NCBI GenBank assembly: GCA_963693365.1
Contig: CAVNZM010000004.1
Location: forward strand, 14,508,001-14,572,000
DNA length: 64,000 nucleotides
Direction: 5' to 3'
Origin: Amoebidium appalachense
Lineage: Eukaryota > Ichthyosporea
In this document: in pieces, positions 24,943-37,072 of the stretch
Layout of the letters: every line of letters begins with the position of its first letter
Position numbering within the stretch: position 1 is the stretch's first letter
The notes under the pieces: generated by a model
Databases searched by the model: none
What the model was told of the DNA's origin: nothing
The model's input: only the letters and a program-made list of their open reading frames with translations
Made by a program: the position numbers and the translations under genes

Positions 24943-26427
24943 CCTTGCCGTCACAGGCCACGATTTTCACCAGATCACACTCCACGTTCTCACCCTCGGA
25001 CCTGAAGTTTGCATTCTGCAGAATAAACGTCCACACGTTGTCGCAGAACCGGTACGTGTGCAGTGACCCCTGTGCCCTTGCCATCAGCACCTTACCCTTC
25101 CCTACCACTTTCCGTCTCTTTCCTGCCGCCACAGCCAACTACCCACTGAAGTCACACATATTACAGATGCCTGCTCACTCCCTTCTCCCCATTTCCCTCC
25201 TCCCTCCCTCCCCCACCCCCTACCCCCCTCCCACTCTTGCCCCTTTCTCCGTGCTGCAGGCCACCAACACACATCCACACACTTCCACCAACACCAACCA
25301 ACCCACTTCCCTACTCATTGGCCCACCAGCCAGACAGAGTCATCTATGTACGGTCCCACCGTCCATCCACAACCACCCACCCTCCAAACCACCCACCCAC
25401 CCGCCACAAAACCATACCCATAAGCGCACATTGTCCCCTTGCTTCTTTCATCCTTCCCCTTTTCCCACACCTTGCCATCTACATTCATACAACCACTCCA
25501 ATTTTCAACCAAACAAAGCCTGTTTCTCTAGCTTTGTGCATGCATCCCCAATTTCCCGAACAGACACACACAAGCCAGACGATCTGGATGCCACGGAGCG
25601 AAATTCTAACAACTAACCGCGGTGTGCCTGTGCGCCCTAACACGGTAACAGCACACGTCCTCACACAGTATCATATCCTTGCAGTAGCAGTGCAGCAGAA
25701 AAGACGGATAGCGGCTAAAAAAGGCACACAGAACATGTCCACGCACCGAGACACACAAACCACAACGGCACATGCGCAACAAAAGGAGGTTTCAGGCACA
25801 CAGAGGTGCAACACTGGAGGAGGGCAGCAAAGAAAACGAGAAAGCGAGCAACTGGTGAAGTGCACAGGCTTCTACTTTCTTCACTACCCCACAGCCAGTT
25901 CCACCGATTGACCACTGCAGCTAGGCCTTCCTTCAACTCTGCCTCCCCCCTCCCCAGGCTCCCCAAAACCCTCCGTTTTCTTGTTTTGGAAACATCTTAA
26001 CCCCTTTCTGTCCTACATCAAAACCCTCCGTTTTCTTGTTTTGAAAACATCTGAACCCCTTTCTGTCCTACATCAACCTCTCTGTGCTACCTTTTTTCGG
26101 AAAATGGAGAGCACACATAGACACACCCCTACCGAAGCCGAAGCAGGCAACAGGGTGGGTGGTTTGCAGCACAGCACATACGGAGGCACGCCAAAATAGC
26201 ATAACCCGAGCAAAAAAGCAGGAAAGGGCACTGCATGTTACCTTGAAGTTTGTCTTAGTGCGTGCCCTGGTAGCCAGTAAGGTGTTTATGCTCCTGTCGA
26301 ACTGCAGCAGCACCTTCATAGCAAGTTGGGGGTTGAGTTGCTGCGTCTGGATAAGCTCGTCCAGGCTGTCGGAGAGAGACTGGCCAAGCGTGGTCTTGCG
26401 GTACAGCGCATAGTTACGGTCACCCAT
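24943..26427 (-). CDS. GTF2A2: Transcription initiation factor IIA gamma subunit (3' end incomplete)
   Basis: This is the small subunit of TFIIA, which stabilises TBP on the TATA element. Exon 1 (26427-26242) encodes 62 residues and begins like other TFIIA gamma proteins, with [18 protein letters not shown] and the helical segment [12 protein letters not shown]. Exon 2 (25069-24943) encodes 42 residues, including [15 protein letters not shown] and ending KIVACDGK, the beta-barrel part. The total of 104 residues covers almost the whole family length of about 105-120. A donor after GGC AAG G shows that a further short exon must supply the last few residues and the stop; it was not identified. 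The gene is head-to-head with the kelch gene, and their starts are 645 bases apart. Confidence 0.96.
25965..26075. repeat. 55-bp tandem duplication in TFIIA gamma intron 1
   Basis: Two direct copies share AAAACCCTCCGTTTTCTTGT and CCCCTTTCTGTCCTACATCA, with about two mismatches between copies. Confidence 0.92.
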
Positions 26428-26657
26428 GGCGCTAATGCTGGTAGTCCTGTAAGAGGAAAACGAGAAAACAAAGAGAACCTTTCAGACTAAATGCACTGTG
26501 GGATCCTGGTGACGGCAGTTATATACTTGCGACCCGCAAGCCAGTGACCCGAAAACCCCTGACCCGGATCGGTATGTCAGCAAGTGTCTTCCTCGGAATG
26601 TAAAATCATTCAATCGGAAGAGTCCAACCTAATTGAGTCCAATAGGATCAAAGTTGG

Positions 26658-26714
26658 TGACGTCAGAGGTAGGGCGGGACCAATCAAACGGGGCTCACAA
26701 AGGGGGTATATAAA
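26658..26714 (+). promoter_or_regulatory. Bidirectional promoter core: CRE, CCAAT and TATA box
   Basis: TGACGTCA lies at 26658-26665, CCAATCA at 26680-26686 and TATATAAA at 26707-26714, all within 57 bases. The region lies between the divergent starts of TFIIA gamma (26427) and the kelch gene (27073). The TATA orientation and order favour rightward transcription, while the palindromic CRE can serve both genes. Consensus matches are seen directly; use is inferred. Confidence 0.7.
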
Positions 26715-27072
26715 CACACTGCTCAGTTGTGTTTTGCATCACACTCGGTGTTTGTTTTGGAGCCGACTTGAACAGAGAAAAGGGCTAACGAGGTGGACTC
26801 ACGAGCATGCCCTCTGCTAGCGTGTACTGAGTGGGACTAAAAAGGAGCTAGCACAGAGGGAGACTAGTTTGCACATACGCAGCTACACGTGGGCCTGTTA
26901 GGGCGTTTCGCGTTTGCCGCGTGTTGTTGCTGTCAGCACACGCGTCTCTCTGTGTGTTGGGCCCAGGTTCCAAGGCCAGCCTTCGTTTTGTGGCCGCAGA
27001 GGACACGATGGGCGGCCACTCTACGCTTGGCCCTGTATGGAACACACCAGAAGACTAGCTAAAAATAGGACT

Positions 27073-28497
27073 ATGGCCCTGTGGACCTGCGATGTGCCCG
27101 CCCTGGGCGAGAGACCCGACCCCTGCACCGGCCACATAGCCGCCATATATGGCAGGTGGGTGTGCCTCGCCTGTTCGCTTGTGGGTGCCCATAACTGTAG
27201 TGATGGTTAGGGGCGGGCAGAGTTGTGGGGGACTTGTCTTGTTTGCTATAAAGTACTTGTTGCTGTAGTTAGGCCCCTCCAATGGGCCGGCCAACACAGG
27301 GGTAGCTGTGCTTCGTTGGAGTGGGTCAGGGTTGGATAACGTGTACACGGTTAGCTGTACACGGTGTCGTGGGATGAGTAGGTGGGTGCAACTACGTGCT
27401 ATGTTTGACGGGTGCGTGGGTAAATTAGTGGAAGGGTGAGTGATAGGTCATTGGATGGACGGATTGATAGAGTGGCCTGGGTGCTTCGATGAGAATGCGC
27501 TTGGGTTAGCCGTGTGCTTAGGTGGCGGGCAGGTGGGTTAGTGGGCCTGGGCGGCCTGGGTGGGCGAGGTGGGTGGGTGGCCGTGTGTGTGTGCTGACCC
27601 ACACAGCAGGGAGATGATAGTGTGGGGCGGGTTTACGTTCAGAGACGTTGACGACCTGACAGCGCCCGTGCACACCTTCAACCTGGGTATTGGCCCCCTG
27701 CCTCCCCCCTCCTTCCCCCCACGCATACACCCACCCTGTTGTCCACTACGAGGGCATATTCCACCCCATACAAGTGCAGTCGGCCTTTATTCTTCTGTGA
27801 GGGTGCTGCCGACAGCATATATTACTGCTGTGCGTTTCAAACGTCTGTTTCGGTTTCTCAAGGTTTCCGTTCAGTTAGGCCAGGGTTTGGTTGAAAGGCA
27901 GAGGACAGAGTGCATTAAAGGAGATCTTTATTGTGGGGGTTTCCATAAGGGGGCTACGTGGCACAGGCGCACACACTAATGCTGAATGGGTGGGCAGACG
28001 AGAGGAGGTGGCGGGTGCTGAAGACACAGGGGGATGTGCCCAGGCGCCGGTCAGGTGGGTTAGGGCACCTGTCTGGGTGGGTTGGTGTTCCTGCCTGTAA
28101 TAGAGTGGGTGTTGATACAGACATGGGTGTGTTGTAATACTATGATACATTATTGATGTGCATGCGCATACATAAAAATGTGTAAATACACGAATTAATG
28201 GGCTAACTGCATACATAAATGGGCCCTGTAACATATGTGCATAGATGAATAGGGGTATATACATACATCAGTAGGTGTGGTAGACATCTTGGAGTGGGAG
28301 GTGTCGAATGTTAACAGTGCATCGTTTGCCGTGTAAGCGGAACTATAAGCGGAATTGTATGTAGTCAAAGTACAGACCACATATCCCTAAGTAGGGCATT
28401 AGTGAAATGCACCTTGTGTGTATGCATACTTGGCGGGCTGTCTACAAGTGCCCACATGTGTGTGTGGGCGTGTGCTCGTGTTTGTGTGCGGGGGGAA

Positions 28498-28529
<32 letters not shown>

Positions 28530-29122
28530 GGGGGGGGGTTATAGGCCACCAATGCGCTGAGCTTGGCCTGTGCACGTGCAGGGGCAGTCGGGCTCGTGCA
28601 CAGGGGCACTCTGTACGTCTTTGGGGGCTGGTGCCGGGCCAGTGGGCACACGGCCACCATGCTTGCACTGTGCCTGCACACAGGCACATGGTCACGTGTC
28701 GAGTACAAGGTGCGTGTGTCTGTGCACGTGCATGTCCTCACATGGCAGCAGCATGCACATGCTTGTGACGGAGGCTCTTTTGGCGTTTGGCATTTAGCCG
28801 AAGAGCTTCTCTGGTGAGGTCTGCAGAAATAAAGAACAAGTGGGCCCGTGTAGTTAAGTGGCTGGAAGATAGTATGAGGAGGTAGGGGCAGTAGGGTGGG
28901 AAGAAAGGGGAGGGGGGGGGGGGGACTGGGCTTTCATTTATGATTTTTTTTGTTGGGGGGCGGGGGGGGGGAGGGGGGGGGGGGGGGGGGGGGTCGGTTG
29001 TTGGTGTAGAGGGGGCATGCATGGGCGCATCATCGGGCTGACTGGTTGCTGGGTGCAGGGCACACTGAGACCATCCCCAAGGGACAAGCTGGCTGGATTC
29101 GTCTACGAGGTGGGTGATAGCT

Positions 29123-29155
<33 letters not shown>

Positions 29156-30236
29156 TTTGTTGTTTTTTTTTTTCCGGGGGGGGGGGGGGGGGGGGGGGGA
29201 GGAGGGGGGGGGGGGGGGAGGGGGGGGGGGGGAGGGGAGGGGGGGGGGGGGCAGACGGGCAGGGGGGCATGATGGGATAATGCTGGGTGACGAAAGTGGA
29301 AGGAGGAGGGGGGGGGGGGGGGGGGGGGGGCAGAGCCAGTGGCTTGGCTTGTGCTGTACGTGCAGTGAGGCAGCATGCCGCCCTGCTGACTTGCCACCGA
29401 TCACATGCAGGACCGGCTGTACTATTTTGGGGGCTGGGGCCCACGTGAGGGTGTGCATGCACATCACTTCGAGAAGAGTGCGGGAGGGCTGGGTGATCTG
29501 GGCTGGAACAACGAGCTGTGGTGCTTCGACCCGGCCCAAAAAGACTGGGCCCGAATCGAAACCACGGGCATCCCGCCATCCCCCCGTGCGGCACACACGT
29601 TCACGCTGGTGGGGGCCAGTGGGTTTGTGTTTGGCGGCAGGGACAGAGGGGGCAGGCAGGCGGGCCTGCACTGTCTGCACGTGCCCACGGCCACGTGGCT
29701 GGGCCCAAAGGGGCTAACGACACACGGCCATGTGCCCTGTGCAAGGTGCGGGCCCAATGCCTGCCTGCTCCCCCCCCCCCCCACCTCTCTGTCACCTTGT
29801 GGATAGCCCCGGGAAGGGGGGCGGGGGGTCAGTATGGATGGTATGGCTGGGCAGAGGCGTATGGTAGAGGCCCATATCATATCCACCCTGGATGTGGGTG
29901 ATGATGCATTTCGGGCCTCTCTTCCTGCTGCAGGTGTAGTGATGTCTGCATGTGTGCCCATCCTCTCCTCGAGGACATCTACACATTTTTTGCCATTCTG
30001 TGCCATCTCTTGCACCTTGCAAGGCTCCAGCATTTTCTTGATTGAGCATGCAACACCCCCCCCCCCTCCCCCCCCTCCCCCCTCAAACAAAGAAAAAACA
30101 AAAAAAAACACCCCACCACCTCGTAGACACCATGGTATATTGTGTTGAGACGCACACACGAATAGATACATAGACTCACACGCACGCACGCACGCACACC
30201 TGCATTCACGCACGCACACGCGCTCACACACACAAA

Positions 30237-30295
<59 letters not shown>

Positions 30296-30470
30296 AATAC
30301 ACACACACACACACACACAAATACACACACACACGCGCGCTCGCACAAATACACACACACACACAAATACACACACACACACACACATACACACAAATAC
30401 ACACACACACACACACACAAATACACACACACCTGCATTCACGCACACACACACACTCACACACACAAAT

Positions 30471-30501
<31 letters not shown>

Positions 30502-30536
30502 CACACGCACAAATACACACACACACACACACAAAT

Positions 30537-30568
<32 letters not shown>

Positions 30569-30598
30569 ACAAATAAACACACACACACACACACACAA

Positions 30599-30676
<78 letters not shown>

Positions 30677-31586
30677 CGTGGCACGTGGCCACTGCCCTAG
30701 GGCCGACACGTCTTCTCGTGCAGGGAGGGCTGAGTCAGGGGGATGTTGGGGGGGAGGGCACGGGGCTTGGAGATGCATGGGTGTACGACACACAGACAGG
30801 CACGTACACGGCCCTGGCCCCCTGCCCCAACCCTCGCCTGTGGCACACGGCCTGCTATGGCCCTGAGACCGGCACGGTGCTGTTCTTTGGTACGTGGCCC
30901 CCTGTGTGCGTGCGCATGTCCGTGCGCTCTATCTGGCCATGTGGCCGGGGTGTGTGCTGCATTTGTGTCTGCTTTGGCCCACTTTCCTGATTGGGCCGGG
31001 TCACTCACGGGTCGGGCCACAGGGGGCCGGTCCAGTAGCAGTGGGGGCAGTGTAGGACACAGTGAGGTCAGTGGGCTGCGCACACGTGTCCCCACACTGA
31101 GAGGGCTGGCTGCAAGACACGTGCTGGCTGCGGGGGTGGCTGCTAGGAGTGACTTCGGGTACGTGGCCTTTTTTTTTGTGTGTGTGTGTTTTTTGTGTGT
31201 GTGTTGGGGGCGGGGCACCGGGAGAGGGGGGAGGTGTTTTGCATAGAAAACGGAATGAAGGAAGCAATTGGGGGCAGGGGGAGGGGAGGGGGTAGGGAGA
31301 GGGGGGATTGGGAGAGGGGGGGGGGGGGAGGGGGGGTGGTTGGCTGCAGGGCCTACCATTGACAATTAACAAGCACGTGCACTGACCCCCCCATCCCCCC
31401 AGACCCAAGGACCTGCATGCACTGGGCCTGCCCTTAGAGCTGATTGGCTTACTGCTGCTGGCCCTGCCCCAGGCCAGGCACGAGCACAGTGCGAGGTGGA
31501 CACACAGACAGGCGGCCGAGGATGGGTCCCCTCAGAGGGTAATGCGTGCTAGGCACGTGCAGGGAGTACAATGCCCCGTCAGCTAG
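27073..31586 (+). CDS. KLHDC2-type kelch repeat protein (9 exons)
   Basis: The joined product is about 421 residues (human KLHDC2 has 406). Exons: 27073-27155, 27610-27686, 27998-28054, 28582-28709, 29059-29109, 29411-29745, 30675-30889, 31023-31158, 31403-31586. All phases agree; the exon 8 end is the least sure. Kelch blades show MIVWGGF, LYVFGGW, LYYFGGWG, GFVFGGR and LLVQGGL. The segment SPRDKLAGFVYEDRLYYFGG, the SPRAAH...FVFGGR blade, SWH and NPRLWHTAC follow the KLHDC1/2/3 order rather than generic kelch proteins. KLHDC2 is a CUL2 ubiquitin ligase receptor for C-terminal glycine degrons; that role is inferred here. The C-terminus (PKDLHALGLPLELIGLLLL) matches the helical tail after the propeller. 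Start chosen at the first ATG before the conserved blade. Confidence 0.88.
30140..30673 (+). repeat. (CA)n array with AAATACACAC interruptions, kelch intron 6
   Basis: About 530 bases of CA-rich sequence run directly into the exon 7 acceptor at 30674 (CACACACAG then GTCGTGG). Interruptions are mostly AAATACACAC and CGCG. The last ~70 bases are pure CA. Confidence 0.95.
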
Positions 31587-31854
31587 CTGAAAGCTGGAGT
31601 CAACACACATGCACATATACACACTTACACACACACCTCTGTGTCTTTGCACAAACATACACACACACTCTCTCTCTCTCTCTCTCTTTCACGGACGCGC
31701 GTGCGAGCACCAACACGCGCGCGCGCGCGCACACACACACAGACAGACACATGCACATGCACACATGGCGCACACACACAGATCGTATGACAGCAATCAC
31801 TAGTGCGCACATGCACACTAAACCTGTGTGATACACGACGACGAATCGAATGTC

Positions 31855-31860
31855 AATAAA
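31855..31860 (+). terminator. Polyadenylation signal of the kelch gene
   Basis: AATAAA lies 269 bases after the TAG stop at 31586. It is the first such hexamer downstream on the plus strand. Confidence 0.5.
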
Positions 31861-31939
31861 CAGACGCGTGTTTTGTTTGCCTCATGTGACTTTCTTGGCC
31901 GCCCAGACATCATTTGGACTGGACCACTCCTCTAGGGCC

Positions 31940-32270
31940 TGAAGTTTGCTTGTGATTGGCTGGTTGGCGGACACGGTTAGATGTGATTGGTCCATCTGGT
32001 GTATTATGATTAGCCCGTGGTGATGTATGGCATTATGACTGGGCGACGTTTACAAATTCGTGTGTGGAATTTATTAGGTGATGTGGTTGGCCCACTGGCG
32101 TATGGAAATATAAATTAGGTGATGTGATTGGCCCACTGGTGTGTCAATTAGGTTATGTAATCCCCCTGATGTATGGATTTATAATTAGGTTACGTGATTG
32201 GCCCCCTGATGTATGGAATCATAATCAAAAGATGTGATTGGTCCATTTGATCTAGGAAATTATTAGATAT
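31940..32270. repeat. Degenerate ~50-60 bp repeats with GTGATTGG cores
   Basis: Five to six diverged units resemble AGGTGATGTGATTGGCCCAC followed by TGGTGTATGGAA. Each retains GATTGG, an inverted CCAAT box, even where flanking bases have drifted. They lie just downstream of the kelch gene. Confidence 0.75.
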
Positions 32271-32801
32271 ATTTTCTTGTTGATGTATGATGTGAGAATC
32301 CATGAAGGCTGCCTGTGGTTGGTGTGTGCTGGCAGACGGATGTGACTCTCCCCCCAGTAAGGCACTAAGCTTAACCATGGTTTCGTGTTTTTGGCAACTT
32401 TCATGCTGCCTCTCGCTAGATTTGGAACCATGCTGTAGATGTGCACATGTGGTGCCCATTTTTACACAGATAAATGCACATACATATAGATCATAGATAG
32501 ACGAGCGTACCAGCGGTGGATCAGTTGTGATTGGTGCTATCGCTTTTGTCAATAAGCTGTATCATACACTCTGCGCCAGATCCCCCCCCCCCCCCCCCCC
32601 CCCCCCAACTTCGAATTCTCGGCGCCCCAGGCCACCGCCCTGCCCCTCAAAGAAATACCCATCAACCCAAGCACCTTTTTCATCATCACTATCATGCAAA
32701 CCATTAACCTTGTCCGCAAGTTGGCCTTAAGAGTTTTCCGGTGTGTGTGTGTGCTTTTATGTGGTGGTGATGGTGATGGTGATGGGTAAATGGGCGTAGG
32801 G

Positions 32802-32871
<70 letters not shown>

Positions 32872-33054
32872 GGGGGAGGGACAGCCAAATAATTAAATGC
32901 CTCAGATCCTAAATTGTCTGTTGAATTCTTTATTTATTTTCTGCCCCTGTTCCCTCTCTACAGCATACGCTCGCTCTCTCACATGAATTCATGGGTATAC
33001 GTGCAGACGCATGTATTTGTGTGTGTGTGTGCGTGTGTATGTATCTTGGTGGCA

Positions 33055-33100
<46 letters not shown>

Positions 33101-33132
33101 ATGGGTGGGTGGGTGGGTGGGTGGGTGCGGAT

Positions 33133-33198
<66 letters not shown>

Positions 33199-33503
33199 CT
33201 GTGTGTGCGCGCGCGCTCATGGCGACGTCTGTTTTTGCTTTGAGGGAGGCTGGGGGAGAGGGGGGGAGGGGGGGGTCGCCAAAACCGCGAGCGAGACGGA
33301 CACTGGTCTGTACGAGGAACAGAGGGGAATGTATTTGCCACGTGGCACTGTCGATGATACGAAATATGATTTCCTAATTTGGAACAAACACCTTTCACAT
33401 GCACCAGGTCTAGACAGCCGCCACTGGCAGCCACACAGTCTACGCACAAAGTTGCCTCCAACACTATAACGGCATATGTATGCTTTACAACATTTGCATT
33501 AAG

Positions 33504-33633
33504 TTTATTAAGTTTCCACCCCAACCCATGAACTAAATGCATACAGCACACACCCAAATGGAACATTCCACACAAGAACGGGAGCATATAATCCCCCCCC
33601 CCCCCCCCCCCCCCACACCCACCCACACCCATC

Positions 33634-33664
<31 letters not shown>

Positions 33665-33960
33665 ACAAAAAAAAAAACACCTTAAAAAAAAAAAAAAGGA
33701 TCACGAAAAAAAGGAAGAAAAATAATCAAGGTCAGAAACCCTAACCATAAGAAAAATGCCACAAAATACATCACATTTATTAAGTTTCCACCCCAACCCA
33801 TGAACTAAATGCATACAGCACACACCCAAATGGAACATTCCACACAAGAACGGGAGCATATAATCCCCCCCCCCCCCCCCCCCCCCCCCCCCCACACACA
33901 CCCACCCACACCCACACCCACCCACACCCACATCCACACCCACCCACACCCATCCCCCCC

Positions 33961-33991
<31 letters not shown>

Positions 33992-34075
33992 ACACACACA
34001 AAAAAAAAAAAAACACCTTAAAAAAAAAAAAAGGATCACGAAAAAAAGGAAGAAAAATAATCAAGGTCAGAAACC
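33504..34075. repeat. Tandem segmental duplication, offset 272 bases
   Basis: Copy 1 (33504-33740) and copy 2 (33776-34075) share an identical left block of about 90 bases starting TTTATTAAGTTTCCACCCC and an identical right block containing GGATCACGAAAAAAAGG. They differ in the length and arrangement of the internal poly-C, CCCACA, (CA)n and poly-A tracts. Confidence 0.93.
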
Positions 34076-35211
34076 ATACGACCGTGCACTCTTATCAGTT
34101 CCAAAACGCAAATTGAGAAACAAACAAGGACGATTACCGTATCCAAAAAAAAGGCAAAACTATTGCATCAAAACAGGAGGAGGATTGTATCGTCGATATG
34201 AAAAACGATAGCCACCAACTATGCACTAAACTTAGGCCAGCCCCAACCAACAAATCACCCTAAACCAACCACTGCAAATACTCATACTGGTGTAGGTATT
34301 TTTGCAGCCACCCCTACGACTCTGCAACCCCCCTAAACCCATGCAAGGCCATGCAGCCACAAGACCCATACACCTGTCAGGACAACCAGTGTGAGCAAAT
34401 GACTTGTTTCTGTACCCAAACACAGCTCCCCCCCTTCCCCCCCCCCCCCCCCCCCCCCCCCCGTCACCCTCACCCACCCACCCATCCACCCCGGGGCCCA
34501 CCCACCCACTCCCAACCCTTTCCACGAACACACACAAACCCCAACTGCCCCCTGCTTTGCCCCTCTCTCAACCTCCTAAAGCACTCAAAAGAAGCCAGCC
34601 CTCCTCCCCCTCCCCCTTCCCCCCTCCCCCTCCTTCCCTCGCTCCCCCCCCCCCCGCCCCCCTCCCCCTCCCCCTCCATGCATAACCATGCACACCAATG
34701 TCTACTCGATGCCAACGCATCAGCTATCACAACTGTGTATTCAAAGCACATGCAAACATAATCACACGAACAAACACCACCAGAGCCCCCCCCCCCCCCC
34801 CCCCCCCCCCCTTCCTCCTCTGCGTACACACAAGCACAAACTAAACCGTATGACACAACCACACGTACACACACGCACACACACACACACACACACGCAC
34901 GCACAATATGTAGCAGAAGAGCAACCATTCTTGGTGTGCATGGGTTTGCATGTTCTCATAATGAGGTGTGAATGGGGGGTAAGGGGTGGAGTGGGCTGGC
35001 GGGGTACAGTGGTTGGGTTGGGATTATTAGTGTGTGTGTGCGTGTGTGTGCGCACGTGTGTGTGTGCGTGTGTGTGTGTGTGTGCTTGCGTGCGTGCATG
35101 TGCATCCCTGTGTGTACCTGCCTGCGCACACGTGTGTGATTATGTCATAAGGGAGGGAAAGGGCGGGAGGGAGGGAGGGGGGGGGGGGGGGGGAGGATTG
35201 TTACCGGCCAT

Positions 35212-37072
35212 TCACTCCTGATCCCTCGACTGCACTGCCCGTTTAAGTTCCTCCACTCTCTCCTCCGATTGCTGCCGCTCTTCATCTGACAGCCGGAAGA
35301 AAAAATCACTATACACGTGATGGTGGGTTGAATCGAGCGTTAGGTTTGGGCACGTGGCAAGCACCGTGCAGTCGAGGTCGGGGTTGCCCCCAATCACTAC
35401 AAGCTGCAAATTCTGGTGGTTGCGAAAACACTCGATGTTTTGCAGGTCGGGTAGGTTTTGCAGGGTCAGTGACCGGATGGAGGGTATACCACCGAGTGCC
35501 GATATGTCGGAGAGGGAATGGCAAGAGGGCAACCGTACGGTCACAAGGGATGGCGCATAGAGGGGTCCCTCCACAAACCCTTCGAGGCGGTAGCAGTCTT
35601 TGATCTGTAGCGACTTCAAACGGCGGTGGTTGAGGGGTGGAAAGGCAACCAGAAAGTAGAGATCACTTAGTTCTAGGTGGGTTAGGGAGGGGAATTTGCT
35701 AGTGCCGTGACACTAATCAGGCCCTCACACCTCCAAAGTACAACATGCGACACTGCCGGGGCGTAGATGCCGTCTTGCTCGTCGATAGGATGGTGAGGTT
35801 ATCCACAGTCCTGCAGTGTGATGGTGAGCAGGTGGGGGTGGTTGAGTGCAAACAGTGAATCGAGACTTAGATACCGTAGGGTGATGGTCTGGAGACTGGA
35901 AACATGTTGCAACCCCGTAATGTCTGTGAGAGGCGAGCAGACTTCGATCATAATCTCTTCCAATTGCGGTGCACATGCATTGTCCCCCCCCAAACACGTC
36001 CAGTGCCTCGCAATGACAAAAAGAAATGGTGCGTAAATTTGGGTGGTTGAGTGGGAATGACGTGAACTCCTGCCCCGACTCACCGAGGTAGATAGAGACA
36101 GCCGATGTCGCCATGCTGATGCTGTTGTCTATATTTGGGCAACACTCGACCGTTAACTCTTTAAGGTTGTGGCAAAACGACAGGCCACTCACATCCCTTA
36201 AGAGTTGGCAGCGGGAGAGGGCCACCACCGAAAGATGGCTGCATGGGGAGGAGGAAACAATGGCCCGGAGCATATTTGCATGTGTAAGGTCGAGGGATTG
36301 TAGGTGGGGGTGATTGCCTAGCAACCAATCAGTAGCAGCCTCGATCTCGTGGGGGGTAAACGAGACAGACCTGCCCCGGTCATACACTAGTAGGTCTGTG
36401 AGCCCACCTAGCCGGCCAAACACATCAAACGATGTGTGACCGTTGAAAACACGAAAAGAGCGGAGGGTGTGTGCGTGGCTTGCCACGAGGGATGCAATCA
36501 ACCCATCCGCCACCGACGGCCTGTCGGGTTGATACAGTTGCACTTTGGAGTAGCGGCCGTTCACTTGCGTAAGAATGGTTGCTTACTTTGCTGAACACAC
36601 CGGACTCGGAAACCTTCCCAAGCCGCGGAATATGACGTGTATAAACGTCGGGTCCACAAGAGACAGTACCGTGCACAGGCAATCATATCGAGCCTCTTGC
36701 TCGTGTGCCGTAGATGATTGGCTGACAACACCAAAGACAAACCGATCCACGTCGATTACTATCTCCCCCACAGCCCCCACCCACGGCCTCGACGTCTCCA
36801 ACTCTCTCCAAACTGCGTCCAATGAAATTTCACTGATGTCTTCGGGCTCTTCGCTGCTTGCTCTGCCCGGTATGCGGTTGGTTATTGGGCCAGCCTCCGG
36901 ATACCGAGTGATTTTGGTGAAGTGGCGGCATACCAGTGAAAAGGCAAGTCTCGGTGGTAGGTAGGTTGTGTAGGACTATAAATAGGAGCTCTGGGGGGAG
37001 GTGGTAGAGGGGGCCATCTGCGGGGGGCAGGAATGTAAATATTGGGTCAGGGGGGAAACAAAAGGCATACAA
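35212..37072 (-). pseudogene. F-box / leucine-rich-repeat gene, frame-broken
   Basis: An F-box-like segment (HLPPELLFIVLHNLP, then LVCRHFTKITR in another frame) is followed by a linker. At least eight leucine-rich repeats come next, with motifs such as HLQSLDL, NLKELTVECCPNID, NLRTISFCHCEALDVF, QLEEIMIEVC, LKSLQIKDCYRLEG and SIRSLTLQNLPDL. The product would be about 600 residues. Reading needs at least five repairs: a frameshift near 36945-36960, an in-frame TAA at 36583-36585, a frameshift in the eight-base C run at 35984-35991, a TAA at 35799-35801 and a frameshift near 35690-35700. F-box/LRR proteins normally recruit substrates to SCF ubiquitin ligases. Homopolymer errors could explain some lesions but not the stops, so it is probably a pseudogene. 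Confidence 0.65.

Larger units (their letters stand above)
31587..35211. other. Gene-free repeat region
   Basis: No gene was recognised. Contents: a CT and CA/CG stretch at 31620-31750, degenerate ATTGG-bearing repeats at 31940-32270, poly-C at 32582-32606, poly-G at 32836-32870, (GT)n plus GGGT repeats at 33054-33197, the tandem duplication at 33504-34075, poly-C at 34430-34462 and 34787-34810, and GT-rich sequence at 35030-35095. Confidence 0.6.
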
